Positions 12,720-24,281 of a stretch of 64,000 nt of DNA are shown here, piece after piece. Each line of letters opens with the position of its first letter. Position 1 is the stretch's first letter. Source of the stretch: Enoplolaimus lenunculus (taxonomy: Eukaryota > Nematoda > Enoplea > Enoplida > Thoracostomopsidae). The translations under genes were made by a program, and so were the position numbers. The notes beneath the pieces are model-generated. The model was not told the origin of the DNA, searched no databases, and saw nothing but the letters and a program-made list of their open reading frames with translations. The stretch lies in the NCBI GenBank assembly GCA_030248215.1, contig JASANG010003894.1:59737-123736 (forward strand), given 5' to 3'.

Positions 12720-14210
12720 TTCAGTATATACCAAAATTGCAGGAACTTCCTGCACGGGAAACGGAATTTGAAATAACTTTTATCACCGAGTTATTTTTGA
12801 ACGTTGTTGAAAATTGGACAAAAATGGCTTAAGCGAATTTGAGTTTTGCGAAAACGTATCAGAAACAGTTTATAAACAAAATGAACTAGTTTCAAAAGCA
12901 CTCATCACCGTTTTACTAAAGCAACGGCGAGAACAGAAATCGACCAGATATCGGGTTGCTGCGATTGTATTTGCGTGCAAGCCAAGAAGCTTAAGTTTTT
13001 CAACTGTAGTAAAAATGAAGAATCCAACCTTACACAGACGATTAGGAATCTAAAGCAACTTGTGATAAGATGCAAACGAACTCGGGACTTGTTTGAAATC
13101 GGAATTCTAAGCGGAATTGGAAATGAGTACATAATTTTCGATTATATACGTATTGAAAATTTGTAAGACTAAAGTGGAAGTACGAGACGTGTTACACACA
13201 GTTAAGAATACGACATCTACGTACCACATTCAAATCACATAACGTGCAGCAGTACTTCTTTTAACGGGCCCACTTACCCTTGTCTATTTAAAATTTTAAA
13301 ATTTTAATTTGTGCAATCCACAAAGTATTATGTATCAGATATTTACGCGCAGCATCAAATCTCAGAAATGTGTCAGTCTAATTTGCCAAAAGATCGCTGC
13401 TTGAATTCTAAACCAATCACAATTTGGGTCTTTTCGGTTATGCTCCTCAGCGGGTGCCCGGCGTTGAATACTGTTGTATATTTGAGTCTTTTATTGTCTC
13501 TCTCAAAGATTACACATTAAAATTTGAATTCTTAAAAATTCTATTTCTTGAGGTCCTAATGCCCCTAATAGGGATACGATAGATAGATAGCGATTGTATT
13601 AGGATATAATAACGCCAAAATACGAAACAATTCAGATTTTATATTAACACACGATATGTATACAGTATAGATACAAAATTTCCAGACAAACGGTTCATAG
13701 ATTCAGGTCTAATAATTCATTTGACACTCTGCTATGTATTTGGGATGGCGCCAAATCAATTATTTGACCAAAAATTAAGAATCAGTGGTCGGATCGTGAA
13801 AAACTTAACAGCATTCATTCAATTCAGCACCGCACAAGCTGTGTCGACTGACTATTATGAAATTTTGAAAAAAATTGGCTTCGAACCAGCAAAGGGACCA
13901 GGACCTCAAAAAATTTTGTATTTTTAAAAATGCAAATACGAACAGATTTCAAATTTGGGCGAGCGGCACGCAAAGTTGAGGTCAGTTGAAAATACCCGAA
14001 GAGAATCCAAAATTTCGAATGCACACCAAACTAATTTGTCAAAACAAACCTGGTTTGCAGCTGAATATGTTATATACAAATACGTACGTATGTTAGAGCG
14101 AACGGTACGGTGTGGTGGTTTCGTAATCTTGTATGTTCAGGGATTCAGAAACACGTATATACAAAATTTAGGCATGGTCTACACCGCAACTAAATCCACT
14201 TTAGTAGAAG
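12720..14210. other. Non-coding, no supported gene
   Basis: Overlapping opposite-strand frames at 12814-13166 and 13721-14024 lack splice signals and domain signatures. A short GATA-type microsatellite lies near 13580. Confidence 0.5.
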
Positions 14211-14606
14211 CAGGGTGCAAGGCGGAACTGGATTACAGCGGAATCGGAGTCGGAAAAGCAAAATCGGAATTCCGATTCAAAACGAGTTCCGGTTCTGATT
14301 GCACAATCAATAGGCATACTTGTGATATGTTGTTTAAAATTTTGCATCATTTATCGATTAAACTGTTTTCGATGAGGTAACTTATCAATAATTGATTGTA
14401 GTTTAGTTTTACAGAGCCAAAAAATGATTGCCAATTTGTTCATGCGACGTTTTTGAGAATTATCGCCGGCCAAGACACCCTAAATCAATATTATACTTGT
14501 TAATACAAATTATCCGTATAGTCACAAAATTTGTAGTTCCGATTCCGATTCCGGTATAAATTTGCTGTTCCGATTCCGATAAAATCCAGTTTTGCTTTGC
14601 ACCCTG
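14211..14606 (+). mobile_element. hAT-type MITE, CAGGGTGCAAGGCGG family
   Basis: Starts CAGGGTGCAAGGCGGAACTGG and ends TTTTGCTTTGCACCCTG, with subterminal ATTCCGATTCCGA repeats. No clear 8-bp duplication. An inverted partial copy follows directly (about 14639-14905), and another inverted relative lies at 4017-4345, sharing the core AAAACGTCGCATGAACAAA. Confidence 0.7.
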
Positions 14607-14638
14607 TTAAACCGGAACCGGATATCCGGTCGCACCCT

Positions 14639-14905
14639 GATTTAGGGTGTCTATTGGCTGGCAACGATTCTCAAAAACGTCGCATGAACAAAATGACATT
14701 CTGTTTTGGCTTCGTATATCTAAACTACAATCAATTATTAATAGGTTAACTTATCGAAAACGAATTAATAGATAAATGATGTTGAATTTTTATACAACAT
14801 ATCACCAGAAGTAGGTCTAAAATTAAAATGTGGAAATTCCGATACCGATTGATCGTGCAATCGCAATCGGAACTCGTTTTGAATCGGAATTCAGATTGCA
14901 CTATG
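14639..14905 (-). mobile_element. Inverted partial copy of the 14211 MITE
   Basis: The core (AAAACGTCGCATGAACAAA, then the CTAAACTACAATCAATTAT block) and the ATTCCGATTCCGA arm match the 14211-14606 element in reverse orientation, giving a potential hairpin. It is truncated at one end. A further CAGGGTGCAAGC terminus lies at 15049. Confidence 0.6.
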
Positions 14906-15954
14906 GTAGCGGGTTCGGAAATTAAGAACGAGAGGCGCAACATATGCAATATACAGGCGCTCGCACAACCCGGTTCACTGTTCAGGGACGAAAAGTCGGT
15001 AGTTTTCACAAGAATGAAATGCGCAACATATATAATACCGACGTATACAGGGTGCAAGCAAAATTCTGGTTTACTGGTCAAAGACGAAGATTTGGGTAAT
15101 TTTTACTATGCGGTTTGGTGGGAAATTCATACTTTCCCGTATTCTCTGTGTTGATCACTTTGAGCTTCAAACATTAAAAGTTGAATTTCTTTTTCTTACA
15201 CCTATTTCTTATTCTAGAACTTGCAACTACAAATTGCACATGCAAATTTTTCACATGAAGAACTTGCTTGCAGCTGATAGTTTTGACCTGCAACTGCAAG
15301 TTGTTATTCGGTTTTCAAACTAAACTACAGTAGTTTCAAAGTTCTGTCTATAGAAAATTTACACTTGTGAGAGGTTTCGCTGCAAACACTTGCACGTGTG
15401 AATGGGGCTTAACCAGAAATATATTTTGCCGATACAGAACCCCAAACATCTCACCAACAACAACAAACCAAACACACAAGACACCACAAAACCAAACCCA
15501 CAACACACCAACCCCCAAACAAACCCCCAACAAAAATCGTTTGCTTCCAAAACTAAATAAATTACAAAAACACTCATTTCGAAATAATAATTTTTCAAAG
15601 GCAAAGTGTCCAGTTGTTAAATTATTATGAATAATTTGCCACAAAACAGTAAAAATTCCGGTTCCTGCATTTTCCAATTTTTGCATTATAATGAATAATT
15701 TGCCACAAAACCGTAAAAATTCCGGTTCCTGCCTTTGGAATGCATGAACAGGAATTGAATTTTTGCTGGCCGGAACAGAAATTCCGGTTGAACCCTGATA
15801 TTTTTGGCAGTGTTCCAGCGCAGGAGTAAACCAGTGACAGTACAGTTTCTTAATTAACTATCACAAACGTATGCGTTGGATTTATATTTCTACATACGTA
15901 CCGTTCAAACTAGAATTTGCGCATATAAGAAGTGTATACGTTAAATAGCATATC

Positions 15955-18250
15955 CAGGGTGCAACGGAAATTACCATTTACCGGAAACGGAACCCGAAAA
16001 TGAAAAATATATGCCACCATAAAATTCATTTTAATTTTCTTTTTTGCAGCATTATTGGTGAAATAACCCTTAGTTGGTACGCCAACACGGTTTTTTGGCA
16101 AGGATCAGCCGATGCCGGCCCTTCTGATCCTGATGCTCCTGTTTATGGGCGGTATTGAGAAGAATCCGGGGCCCAGACCCAAGGGAAGTTGGAACAATGG
16201 TCCTTGGTACTTCCCCGTTTGTTATCACAACTGACAGAGAAGAATCTCAATACAATGCTCGTCATGCAACGAATGGTTTCACCTCAACCCATGCTCAAAG
16301 TTGAAGGCCTTCATCGTTAGGAAGGATAAGGGCAATGATAAAGGCGGTGCACTGGCTTTTATCATTTATCGTTCAATCTACTACCGCGAAGTTGCCCTAA
16401 CCATTACCCAAGACGGCTTTCTGGAATCGCACGCCATCGCCATACGAGCGGGTGGGAACGAAATAACACTCATAAACATCTACATTCCACCATCAAGCAG
16501 CTGTGCTACGGGATACAAGCCCAACCTACAACAACCACTCGTTCAACAAACGGATACACTTATCGTCGGTAACATCAATTCTCACCATTTGCTTTGGTAC
16601 TCTGTAACGGCAAATGACACGCGGGGTGAACTACTAGCCGAACAATTTGGGGATGAAGATGTAGCCATACTCAACGAAGACCATCAACACGTGTCACCTC
16701 TTCCAGCTCAACCGCGCCTGGTATCACCATCGCAAGCTCCTCAATAGGTACCATTTGTGACTGGTCCGTTGAAAGAGCACTAGGATCAGATCACTTACCC
16801 ATCACTATCGAAGGAAGCCTGGAAAAGTGGCATCGGCTACGGGAACATACCTCATCTTCCGCAAAGGTGACTGGATCAAGTTCAAAGCGATCACAGAAGA
16901 TAGCTTCTCCAGGGTACCGCAGCCTACCTGTCCCATAGAAGGGGAGAAGCTCCTGCGTAGCATCATCAGACACGCTGCAAAGTTCAGCACTCCTGTAGGC
17001 CACCACAAGCAAACCTACACAGGGCTCCCATCTGCAACAGTTGATCTGACTGAACACCGTGACGCCCTGAGTTCAAACAACGCACCGGTTGAAGAAATAG
17101 GAAGTGTATTTCGCGAAATCAGAAAAATCATTGCGGCGTACCGGCGGCCAAAATGGCGAGAACACGTGGAAGACGGCAGGACAACCCACTGGAAACTCAT
17201 ACAATGATTTATCAAGCCTAGTCCGGACAACGACAACGTCATGCTAATGTTCGCTCAACTCCCACCAGCAGCGCCGTCAAATGTGCAAATGGCCTCTGCA
17301 AACAGCACTACCCGCCTGGTCAGCCAGATCCAAAGGAATCCAGACGGAATCAACACAAACTAAAGTCACTAGCAAACTGGCAGCCCCACTTCAACGCAGC
17401 AGCAGTTGCATCCGCCATCAAATCAACCAAGAACTCAAAACCCCTGGGTCCTGCGCACCACCAACTCCTGAACGATTTGCTTGAACTACACACCCCTACA
17501 GCCTAAAGTGATCGCTATCAACCTACTTACGCGGACGTCAACAATACGTTGAATTTCGCGGTGTTAAATCAAAAACCAAGGTTATCAAGCACGGTGTGTT
17601 CAAGGCGCCTATTTTATCGCGAACGCTGTTCAACCTGGTCATGTCAAAAGTCCCGCCTCCGCCGGCAGGTATCAGACTAGTCACATATGCAGACGATATG
17701 ACAGTGCTTGTCTCTGGTCAAACCATGCCGCCGCTATGTGAACGCCTCAACCGTTACCTGGCAATCCTGGCAAGATGGCTCCATCAACGCCAACTACATT
17801 CACAACATTCTCGCATGAAGTTAACAACGCACTGCCAGTCACAGACAATGGGTCCCCCATCCCCACCACATCAAAACCAAAGCTACTAGGCATCACCCTC
17901 GACAGCATGTTCGCGTTCAGACATCATGCAACCAAAGTCGCTGATGCCATACGTAAACGCAGTGCAATCCTGCGTGAGACGGCGGATCAGTGCCCAAACT
18001 GTCAGGGCACACTACACGATACGATGCACCTATTCAACAACCCGCGGAAGCCCACCAGCCTCACCACTGAAGCGTTATGGACGAAACCAGTTGATGCAGC
18101 GACCTTCCTCGAACTCGAGCTGGCCGACGACTCGTAGCACATAAGGCGTTCCAGCAACAACAGCCTTCGATGGTTTATTTTAGGCGATTGTCAATATTTA
18201 TATATTATGCGAATAAAATTACTTACTTTTTATCGTCATTTTGCACCCTG
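15955..18250 (+). mobile_element. Composite: hAT-type MITE ends enclosing a LINE fragment
   Basis: The unit starts with CAGGGTGCAA and ends with the inverse TTGCACCCTG. It is bounded by a perfect 8-bp duplication, AGCATATC (15947-15954 and 18251-18258). The left about 125 bp is the left arm of the CAGGGTGCAACCGG MITE family seen elsewhere in the window. The right arm is reduced to the terminus. Between them lies a 2.1-kb LINE remnant. Either the LINE inserted into a MITE and the right arm was then lost, or a hAT-type unit mobilised the LINE sequence. The intact duplication makes the second worth considering. Confidence 0.8.
16081..18239 (+). mobile_element. Non-LTR retrotransposon (LINE) remnant with an N-terminal 2A-like peptide
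   Basis: From ATG 16112 the frame reads MPALLILMLLFMGGIEKNPGP, ending in a 2A-like ribosome-skipping signature; the usual Asp of the motif is Gly here. It is followed by PHD-like Cys/His pieces (PVCYHN, then QCSSCNEWFHL after an in-frame TGA at 16232). Next comes an apurinic-type endonuclease portion (16301-16800): ITLINIYIPPSS, NINSHHLLWY, and GSDHLPITIEG in a shifted frame. A linker runs 16827-17207. A reverse-transcriptase portion has TYADDMTVLVSG near 17690. The C-terminus is ADQCPNCQGTLHDTMHLF and LWTKPVDAATFLELEL, typical of jockey/CR1/I-group LINEs. The copy has several frameshifts and stops and large internal deletions, including most of the RT fingers and palm. N-terminal 2A sequences are known from some non-LTR elements. 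Confidence 0.85.
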
Positions 18251-18977
18251 AGCATATCCAACTTTTCCAAATTCTGTGGTTAGTTAGACTTGCTTAATAC
18301 CATTTATATATGTTAAAGATTTAATATACCAGCAATCCGTCCAGTTCATTATGAGAGTTGCACATTCGGGCAACTTTGTTTACTAGTTTCTATTAATGGC
18401 AAGAAAATTACTATAGAAACATGAATAACGTGCAGTCTGACAGATATAGGTATTGATTTAGCACATAGCAATCACATATATGACTCGGTAGGTGTAGAAA
18501 GATGACGTTTTTAAGGTATAAGTTGTAACTTTGATCACGCCACGGCGTGGGTTAATCCCGATGCAGCGCCTCATGCTCTGGTTATGTAACTGCCGGTTAT
18601 AAATGTTTACTCCAAGATGTAATACAACACCAAATAACTTCAATTATTTCACAAAATAAAAATCATACCACAGTTTGTTTTAATGGGTTTTCGAATAAAA
18701 CTAGAAGATGGAGGTTCTATCTGTGAAAAAATTGCAGGTGCAACAACGTGCAGCTGCGACCTCGTTGCCATAACTTGGACGTGTGAATGGAGTTTAATGA
18801 GAAATATAATATGTTTGCAACAACAAGAATCAGAATGGTATAATTTTCATTACCAAGCTGCAAAGCAGCGTGGCAACAAGGGTTTGGATTCGGCAAAAAT
18901 TTGTGGTTTGGATTCGAGTTCGGTTGTGAAAAAGCCAAATCCAAGAACGCCTAAAACGAGATAGAACTGTAGCTTAC

Positions 18978-19377
18978 CTGATTGCTATTATCTGATGAAG
19001 GATTTATTCCTCCTGTAACACCTGTTGAAACAGGTACACTGACAGTATCAAAACCTTTCTCTTTCGATTGATCAGGATCTTCTCGAGTTTGACAGCCGTT
19101 TGTCGCTGATACGCTGTCTAATATAGTAGACGAAAATTGAGGACCAGACTGTGGTGTTGACGGAGAGTTGAGACGAGTTCGTTTAGTTGCTGGTTCAGCA
19201 GGATTTGCACCAACAGCAACACTTGTTGTAGTTGTTGTTGGCAACAATTCCGTACTTGTTACTATTGCAACAGTTGCGGCAGGTCTGTTATTATCACGAC
19301 TACAAATACTACTGTCAACTTTGTGCTTCAAAGGTTGAGTAGTTAAGTTTGCATCACAAGTATTAAATGACATGGAC
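18978..19377 (-). CDS. 5' coding exon of a Ser/Thr/Pro-rich protein
   Basis: The start codon is at 19373-19371, only four nt after a TTTAG acceptor, a layout typical of trans-spliced or 5'-UTR-intron genes. The 132 codons end at an excellent donor (CAG|GTAAGC) in phase 0. The product begins MSFNTCDANLTTQPLKHK, has a TTTTTSVAVGANP stretch, and then a basic PATKRTRLNSPSTPQ motif that could be a nuclear localisation signal. A Ser/Thr/Gly-rich end follows. The composition suggests the disordered N-terminus of a nuclear or regulatory protein, but no domain is visible. Downstream exons must lie below 18978, where nearly everything is repeat. Only 7027-7206 has an open frame of compatible phase. Confidence 0.6.
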
Positions 19378-19437
19378 CTAAATAATTCAAATTTATGTAT
19401 AATATATACGAACAATAACATATAATACAATGTAGGT

Positions 19438-19811
19438 CAGGGTGCAACCGGAATTCCGGTTCCGGCATTTTTCCACCTTCCGGTTCCGGTTCCGGTAAAT
19501 TTTTTTCGTTTAAAAATCCGTTTAAATTTTCGTTTTCTTTAATTTTCTATTTTTTAAAATAGTTTGAAAGCCACTTGTACTCCGAATATAAGCCATTGAT
19601 GGTGGATTTCACTTCAGTCGATGATGAAAATCTAAAATACAACAAATAAAATAAATACCTATGTTCGACTAAGGTTATTTCACAAATAATAGAGCAAAAA
19701 ATAAGATTAAAATGAAATTTTTGGTGAAATGCATTTTTCATTTTCCGGTTCCGGTTCCGGTAAAATTTTCAAATTCCGGTTCCGGTAAATTGTAATTCCG
19801 GTTGCACCCTG
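19438..19811 (-). mobile_element. hAT-type MITE, CAGGGTGCAACCGG family, copy C
   Basis: Full-length copy in reverse orientation, flanked by the perfect 8-bp duplication ATGTAGGT. It lies 60 bp upstream of the minus-strand Ser/Thr-rich exon, within its probable 5' region. Core frame at 19547-19741 on the minus strand. Confidence 0.92.
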
Positions 19812-21849
19812 ATGTAGGTACATGTGTAGTGTGGACGCCTCTTATACTTGCCAAAGTGGTTTCGAAAAAACAGAGTGCGCCCGAACATTTGCCTGATACC
19901 GCAACCGAATACTGATATTGAATTATTACCAGAAAAGGAACAGGATACCGGAAGTTATATAACAGGAACAGGATACCGGATGTTATATAACAGGATACCT
20001 GATGTTATATATGTTAAAATAATTTATTTTCTATACAAGGGATATGCCTATACGAAAATTTTTGAAGATGCCGATTCTTATTTTGAAATTTTGATGATGT
20101 CGATTCCAACTTTAGTACACCATGCATAATAAACAGCTACGATACTACACTACATCATTATACGAAGACTTAAACCCTAACCATCATAAACTATTATAAT
20201 TATATATGAAAGGTTCATTTCAATTAATTTTTCAAACACAAACGCAAGAGATCACTTTTCCTGAGCAGACACACAGATATGCGCGAAGAAATTAAATTGA
20301 TAACATTCTCACTGTTATGTATGAGCAAAAATATCGGCAAAGAATAGGCATTTTTTGCACTGCCGATGTCGATACTCATGAAAAGTGTCGATTAATCAAC
20401 AGTTGAAAATACTGACGCACTTTGAATATTCGTTACTCACATACTATCAGCAATAATACAACTATCACGTTCTGGCCCTATGTCAGCTTAGGTACGTAGA
20501 ATATGACAGTGAAACAGAGCTAAATTCTGTGAAAGTACGCACAGTACCGCTTTACATAAAAATAAAATGACGCTGACAAACAAGTGAATCCCGGACACAA
20601 GTAGCTATCATGTTTACGCGAATACTAATAGCGATAATTATAATGGCTCGCTGAGGAGAACACAGTGGAACAGAAGTTTGCCACAATACGTATGAAAAAA
20701 CGCGGAAACCTGACATTGTTGTTTTAAAGGTGTACGCCTTCGTGCTAATGTTTTTATAGAACACAGCGAATAACGCAAGGTAGCCGCTGTAAGTTCTTGT
20801 ACATGTCAAATTAACAAAAAGTATACGGTAACTGTAAATATTTTTAACCCTATTTTGCGTTCAAAACATACATACTGCGTCTTATATCAAACTTCACGAT
20901 ACACTCTTTAGTCACCATGAACTTCATAGTGGATTTTAATAATTGTGATTAAATTACGTTTGTTGTAGCAGCCGTTCATGTGTCAGTATTCAAAAGAACA
21001 ACGTGAACACATCCGTTCCGGAGTAATTTTCAGATGTTCTCCGAGCAACTGCTATTTACAAATATTTGTTTCTTCCGTTTATGTAGGCCTTGCTTTTGAT
21101 ACTACAAATACTAAGCTAGTGGTATTTTATTTAGAAATTTGCGACCCTTTTGTAATAGAGAAAGCAGAAATCGCGGCGCCACGCGGCACAGATAAAAGCA
21201 ACAGATGCAACAATAGTGGGATCCACCAGTAACGGGCCAAGCATAAAAGCAGAGCGCGCAGCCGCAGCAGCCGTTGCATTAGCAAGTATAGTACGCCTTG
21301 TGCAAAGTTGATGATTTTCTAATTAACCGAATTTGCAGTGCTACTTCGCCGTTCGCCAGTACGCCATGCGGAGCGTTAGAACTTATACCCTGCAATATTT
21401 AAGCTTCTGGACATACCAAGCCGTACTATGTTTAATTAGTATGCACTAAATCAATACCTTCCTATATCTTCCAGTCAGAGTGCATGTTCATGTTTCTGTA
21501 AAAAGTTTCTATGCCATATGAAAAAATGTGAGCTAAGAACTGATGGGAGCATTGGTTGTTATAGAAACTTAACAGAACTGCAAGCAAATTTTGTGCATAA
21601 AAGCATTAGTATATAGGTTATGACCTAGAGATGTCCCAGGACATGGCCCCGGTACCGGTGCCTAAGACCTCGGGGCCGGAGCCAGCACGCTGTATGCGGG
21701 GTGTGACATGCGGATGTATGAAGGCAAATAATAACCTCATGCTGATGCTGTACATCGGTAAAAACACTGCTGCATATGTAGTGCCTTCATATGCAGCAGC
21801 AGTAAAACATGGAAGAACCAAGATACATAAAAACTGAGCAGTTGATGGT
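19812..21849. other. Non-coding, with a GC-richer island near 21170-21300
   Basis: Mostly AT-rich. The island at 21170-21300 (GCGGCGCCACGCGGCAC, then GCGCGCAGCCGCAGCAGCC) stands out. It is open in more than one frame, including a minus-strand hydrophobic frame starting MQRLLRLRALLLC. I could not assign it to a gene; it may be promoter-proximal or a leftover exon. Confidence 0.4.
19935..20010. repeat. Imperfect short tandem repeat
   Basis: The phrase GGATACCGGATGTTATATAA with an ACAGGA joint occurs three times with variation, producing a spurious plus-strand frame at 19848-20129. Confidence 0.75.
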
Positions 21850-21960
21850 GAGGCGGCGTGGCTCAGTGGATAGCGCGCTGGACTGAAAAATCTGTCGACC
21901 GAGTTCGAAACCTATTGGGAGCGTCCCTCATTTTCGGCTGCTAAGAACTAAAAACTGAAA
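21850..21960 (+). mobile_element. tRNA-derived SINE head or tRNA pseudogene
   Basis: TGGCTCAGTGGATAGCGCGC is a near-perfect Pol III box A and GAGTTCGAAACC a good box B, at tRNA-like spacing. The 3' part does not pair with the 5' GGCGGCG as an acceptor stem, and the anticodon region is poor, so this is a SINE head rather than a working tRNA. The tail probably continues to about 22025. Confidence 0.6.
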
Positions 21961-22025
21961 AACTGTCGTACCCTAGCCTACCCAACTTATCACACGGGGG
22001 TCTGATCGTGCCCATTTTTTGTATA

Positions 22026-22782
22026 CGATTCTTAATTAACTAGCCCAAAAATAATTCTATCCGGTTCTCGTTTCAAAATATGAAAATCACAAGAAATTGC
22101 TATGCACGGTATTTTATATTTTCCTACGGTTTGCTGTATACACATACGTAGGAATCAGAGTCTCGGTTTTGGCAAGTCTCGGTATTTGGCAGGCCACGGT
22201 CTTGGTTTTTTGAGGCTCGATGACTGGAACTGCGACCATAAGTCGAGGATTCGGCAAATATATGACTGTATTTTGTTTCAGTAGGTGACGGCTGATAAAT
22301 ATAATTTCTCTTGAAATTATTATATTTCATAGTTACGCAATAATTACGAGCAAATTTTCGGAAAAAAGGCAAACAAAACTACAAAAAACATTACAAATAA
22401 TTTATTTTTCGACAATGACCAAAAATTGACCGATACCAACTAATTGCGGCCGGTAGCTTATGTTGATATGATAATTATCTCTACCTCTTCTAACTTGGCC
22501 CGTGCCTCCAGGGCGACTGTATTATAAACGATAAAATAACGATTCGGATAAATGCCTGCAATCCGAATCGGAACCACAACTTTACTTTAATGGAAATTTT
22601 AATCGGAATTGTAAATCCGGTCGCACTCGTTGCTGTCCTCAGTATGAAAGTATCTCTACTTATTATGCAAGTTGCGAATTTGTAGCTTCACATCACTTTT
22701 ATTTATACTAGGCTATTCTATTGTTATTTAATAATTTGTAGTATAGTATACGTTTACGTGTGTTCTATTATACAAGGACAAG
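22026..22782. other. Upstream region of DRG1
   Basis: Contains a diverged fragment of the TCTCGG/GAGACCGAG repeat (about 22155-22215), related to the 11.8-kb hAT element, and CCGAATCGGAA MITE scraps near 22560-22625. No core promoter element could be fixed with confidence. Confidence 0.4.
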
Positions 22783-24233
22783 ATGTCAATTTTGCAGAAA
22801 ATTGCAGAAATTGAAGCCGAAGTACGATTTAGCGTATTGGTTAACTTTTTACGTTATTTCAGGTCTTTTGTACATTACTTCGGAATTATACTTCAATTCG
22901 CACTTTTCATGTAATAACTACCTCAGATTCTGAATCAGAAACTATTCTCTGTGTGCGCATGTCTTATCTGTATGTGTGCCTTAATGCGCACAACATTTAA
23001 TATATTGAGCAGTTATCGGAGGCTAGAAATGTTGTCGAAACCACATTTACATCTCGGCGTCCGCCGACACCGTTCGGGGCCAATAAATATTTTTACAAGA
23101 ATATATTCAGCTTTGTCAAAATAGCAGTGCCTGCTAAATAAACTTATTTTTGTTGCTTTGCAAGATGAAGCTATAAATCGATGCATGTTTTCTATTACCT
23201 GTATACACACGCTGTAGTGTAAAAATGTATATAAATGTGTGTTATAAAAATTTTGCTCCATAGAAATACCAGGTCTTTGGTTTTCGGCAAGTTAACATGT
23301 TCGCCTCGGCCCCTAACTCTTCTAATTCACCCTGGTTACCGTGGACGTTGTCCAACTAGTTTTTTCGTATTTTAGATGGCTCGAACGCAACGAAATAAAG
23401 CCACCATGGGCCATCTAGGCCTATTAAAAGCAAGGCTGGCCAAGCTACGACGCGAACTAATAACGCCGAAGGGCGGTGGAGGCGGTGGAGGTGAAGGATT
23501 CGACGTAGCTAAAACTGGAGATGCACGAATTGGTTTTGTCGGTAATGTCTTTCAAACTTTCTTTGTGTTTGCGTTGAGTTTCGGTATCGTAATGCTTGAG
23601 TGTTGCGGTCCGCAAATGGTTGGCGTAGTCCAACTTTGGCAAATAACCCACAGGTTATATATACTTTGATTATATTTTTAAGGATTTCCATCAGTTGGCA
23701 AATCAACTTTACTTACAAACTTGGCAGGTGTTTATTCAGAAGTGGCTGCGTACGAATTTACAACGTTGACAACGGTGCCTGGTGTAATTAGATATAAAGG
23801 TGCCAAAATTCAGGTACAACAAACATCAGTTGAAAGGTATTGATGTGTGATCACAGAATTACACTTTAGTATAATTCTATTTGTAACAGTTCAGTTCTGG
23901 ATGGAATTTGGTCTGGGTTTATAAAACTATTCGTGGGTAAATCAAAAATATCACTGTGGTTGAACCGAAGTTTAATGTAATGTTTCTTATTTTTAGTTGC
24001 TTGACTTGCCTGGCATTATTGAAGGCGCTAAAGATGGTAAAGGTCGTGGTAGACAGGTTATAGCTGGTACGTCTTAAGCATCATCGTTTTGTGCATACAT
24101 CTTCTTGTCACCATAACGTTAAACGAGAACACAACAACATTTTTATTACATCCAATAAACCGGGAATGATATTACAATTTCCCAATTGCGAGCATTTTTG
24201 ACCGAAAAACGCAATCTTATGTTGGTATTACTA

Positions 24234-24281
<48 letters not shown>

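Noticed and set aside
15348-15686. Overlapping frames on both strands near 15.4-15.7 kb
   Set aside because: The plus-strand frame is an ACACCACAAAACC-type low-complexity run, and the minus-strand Gly/Val/Trp frame is its mirror.
21170-21310. GC-richer island read as a coding exon
   Set aside because: Open in several frames on both strands with Leu-rich or Ala-rich output, without convincing splice partners; composition alone explains it.
21850-21930. Functional tRNA gene
   Set aside because: Boxes A and B are good, but the acceptor stem does not close and the anticodon arm is poor, so a SINE head is more likely.
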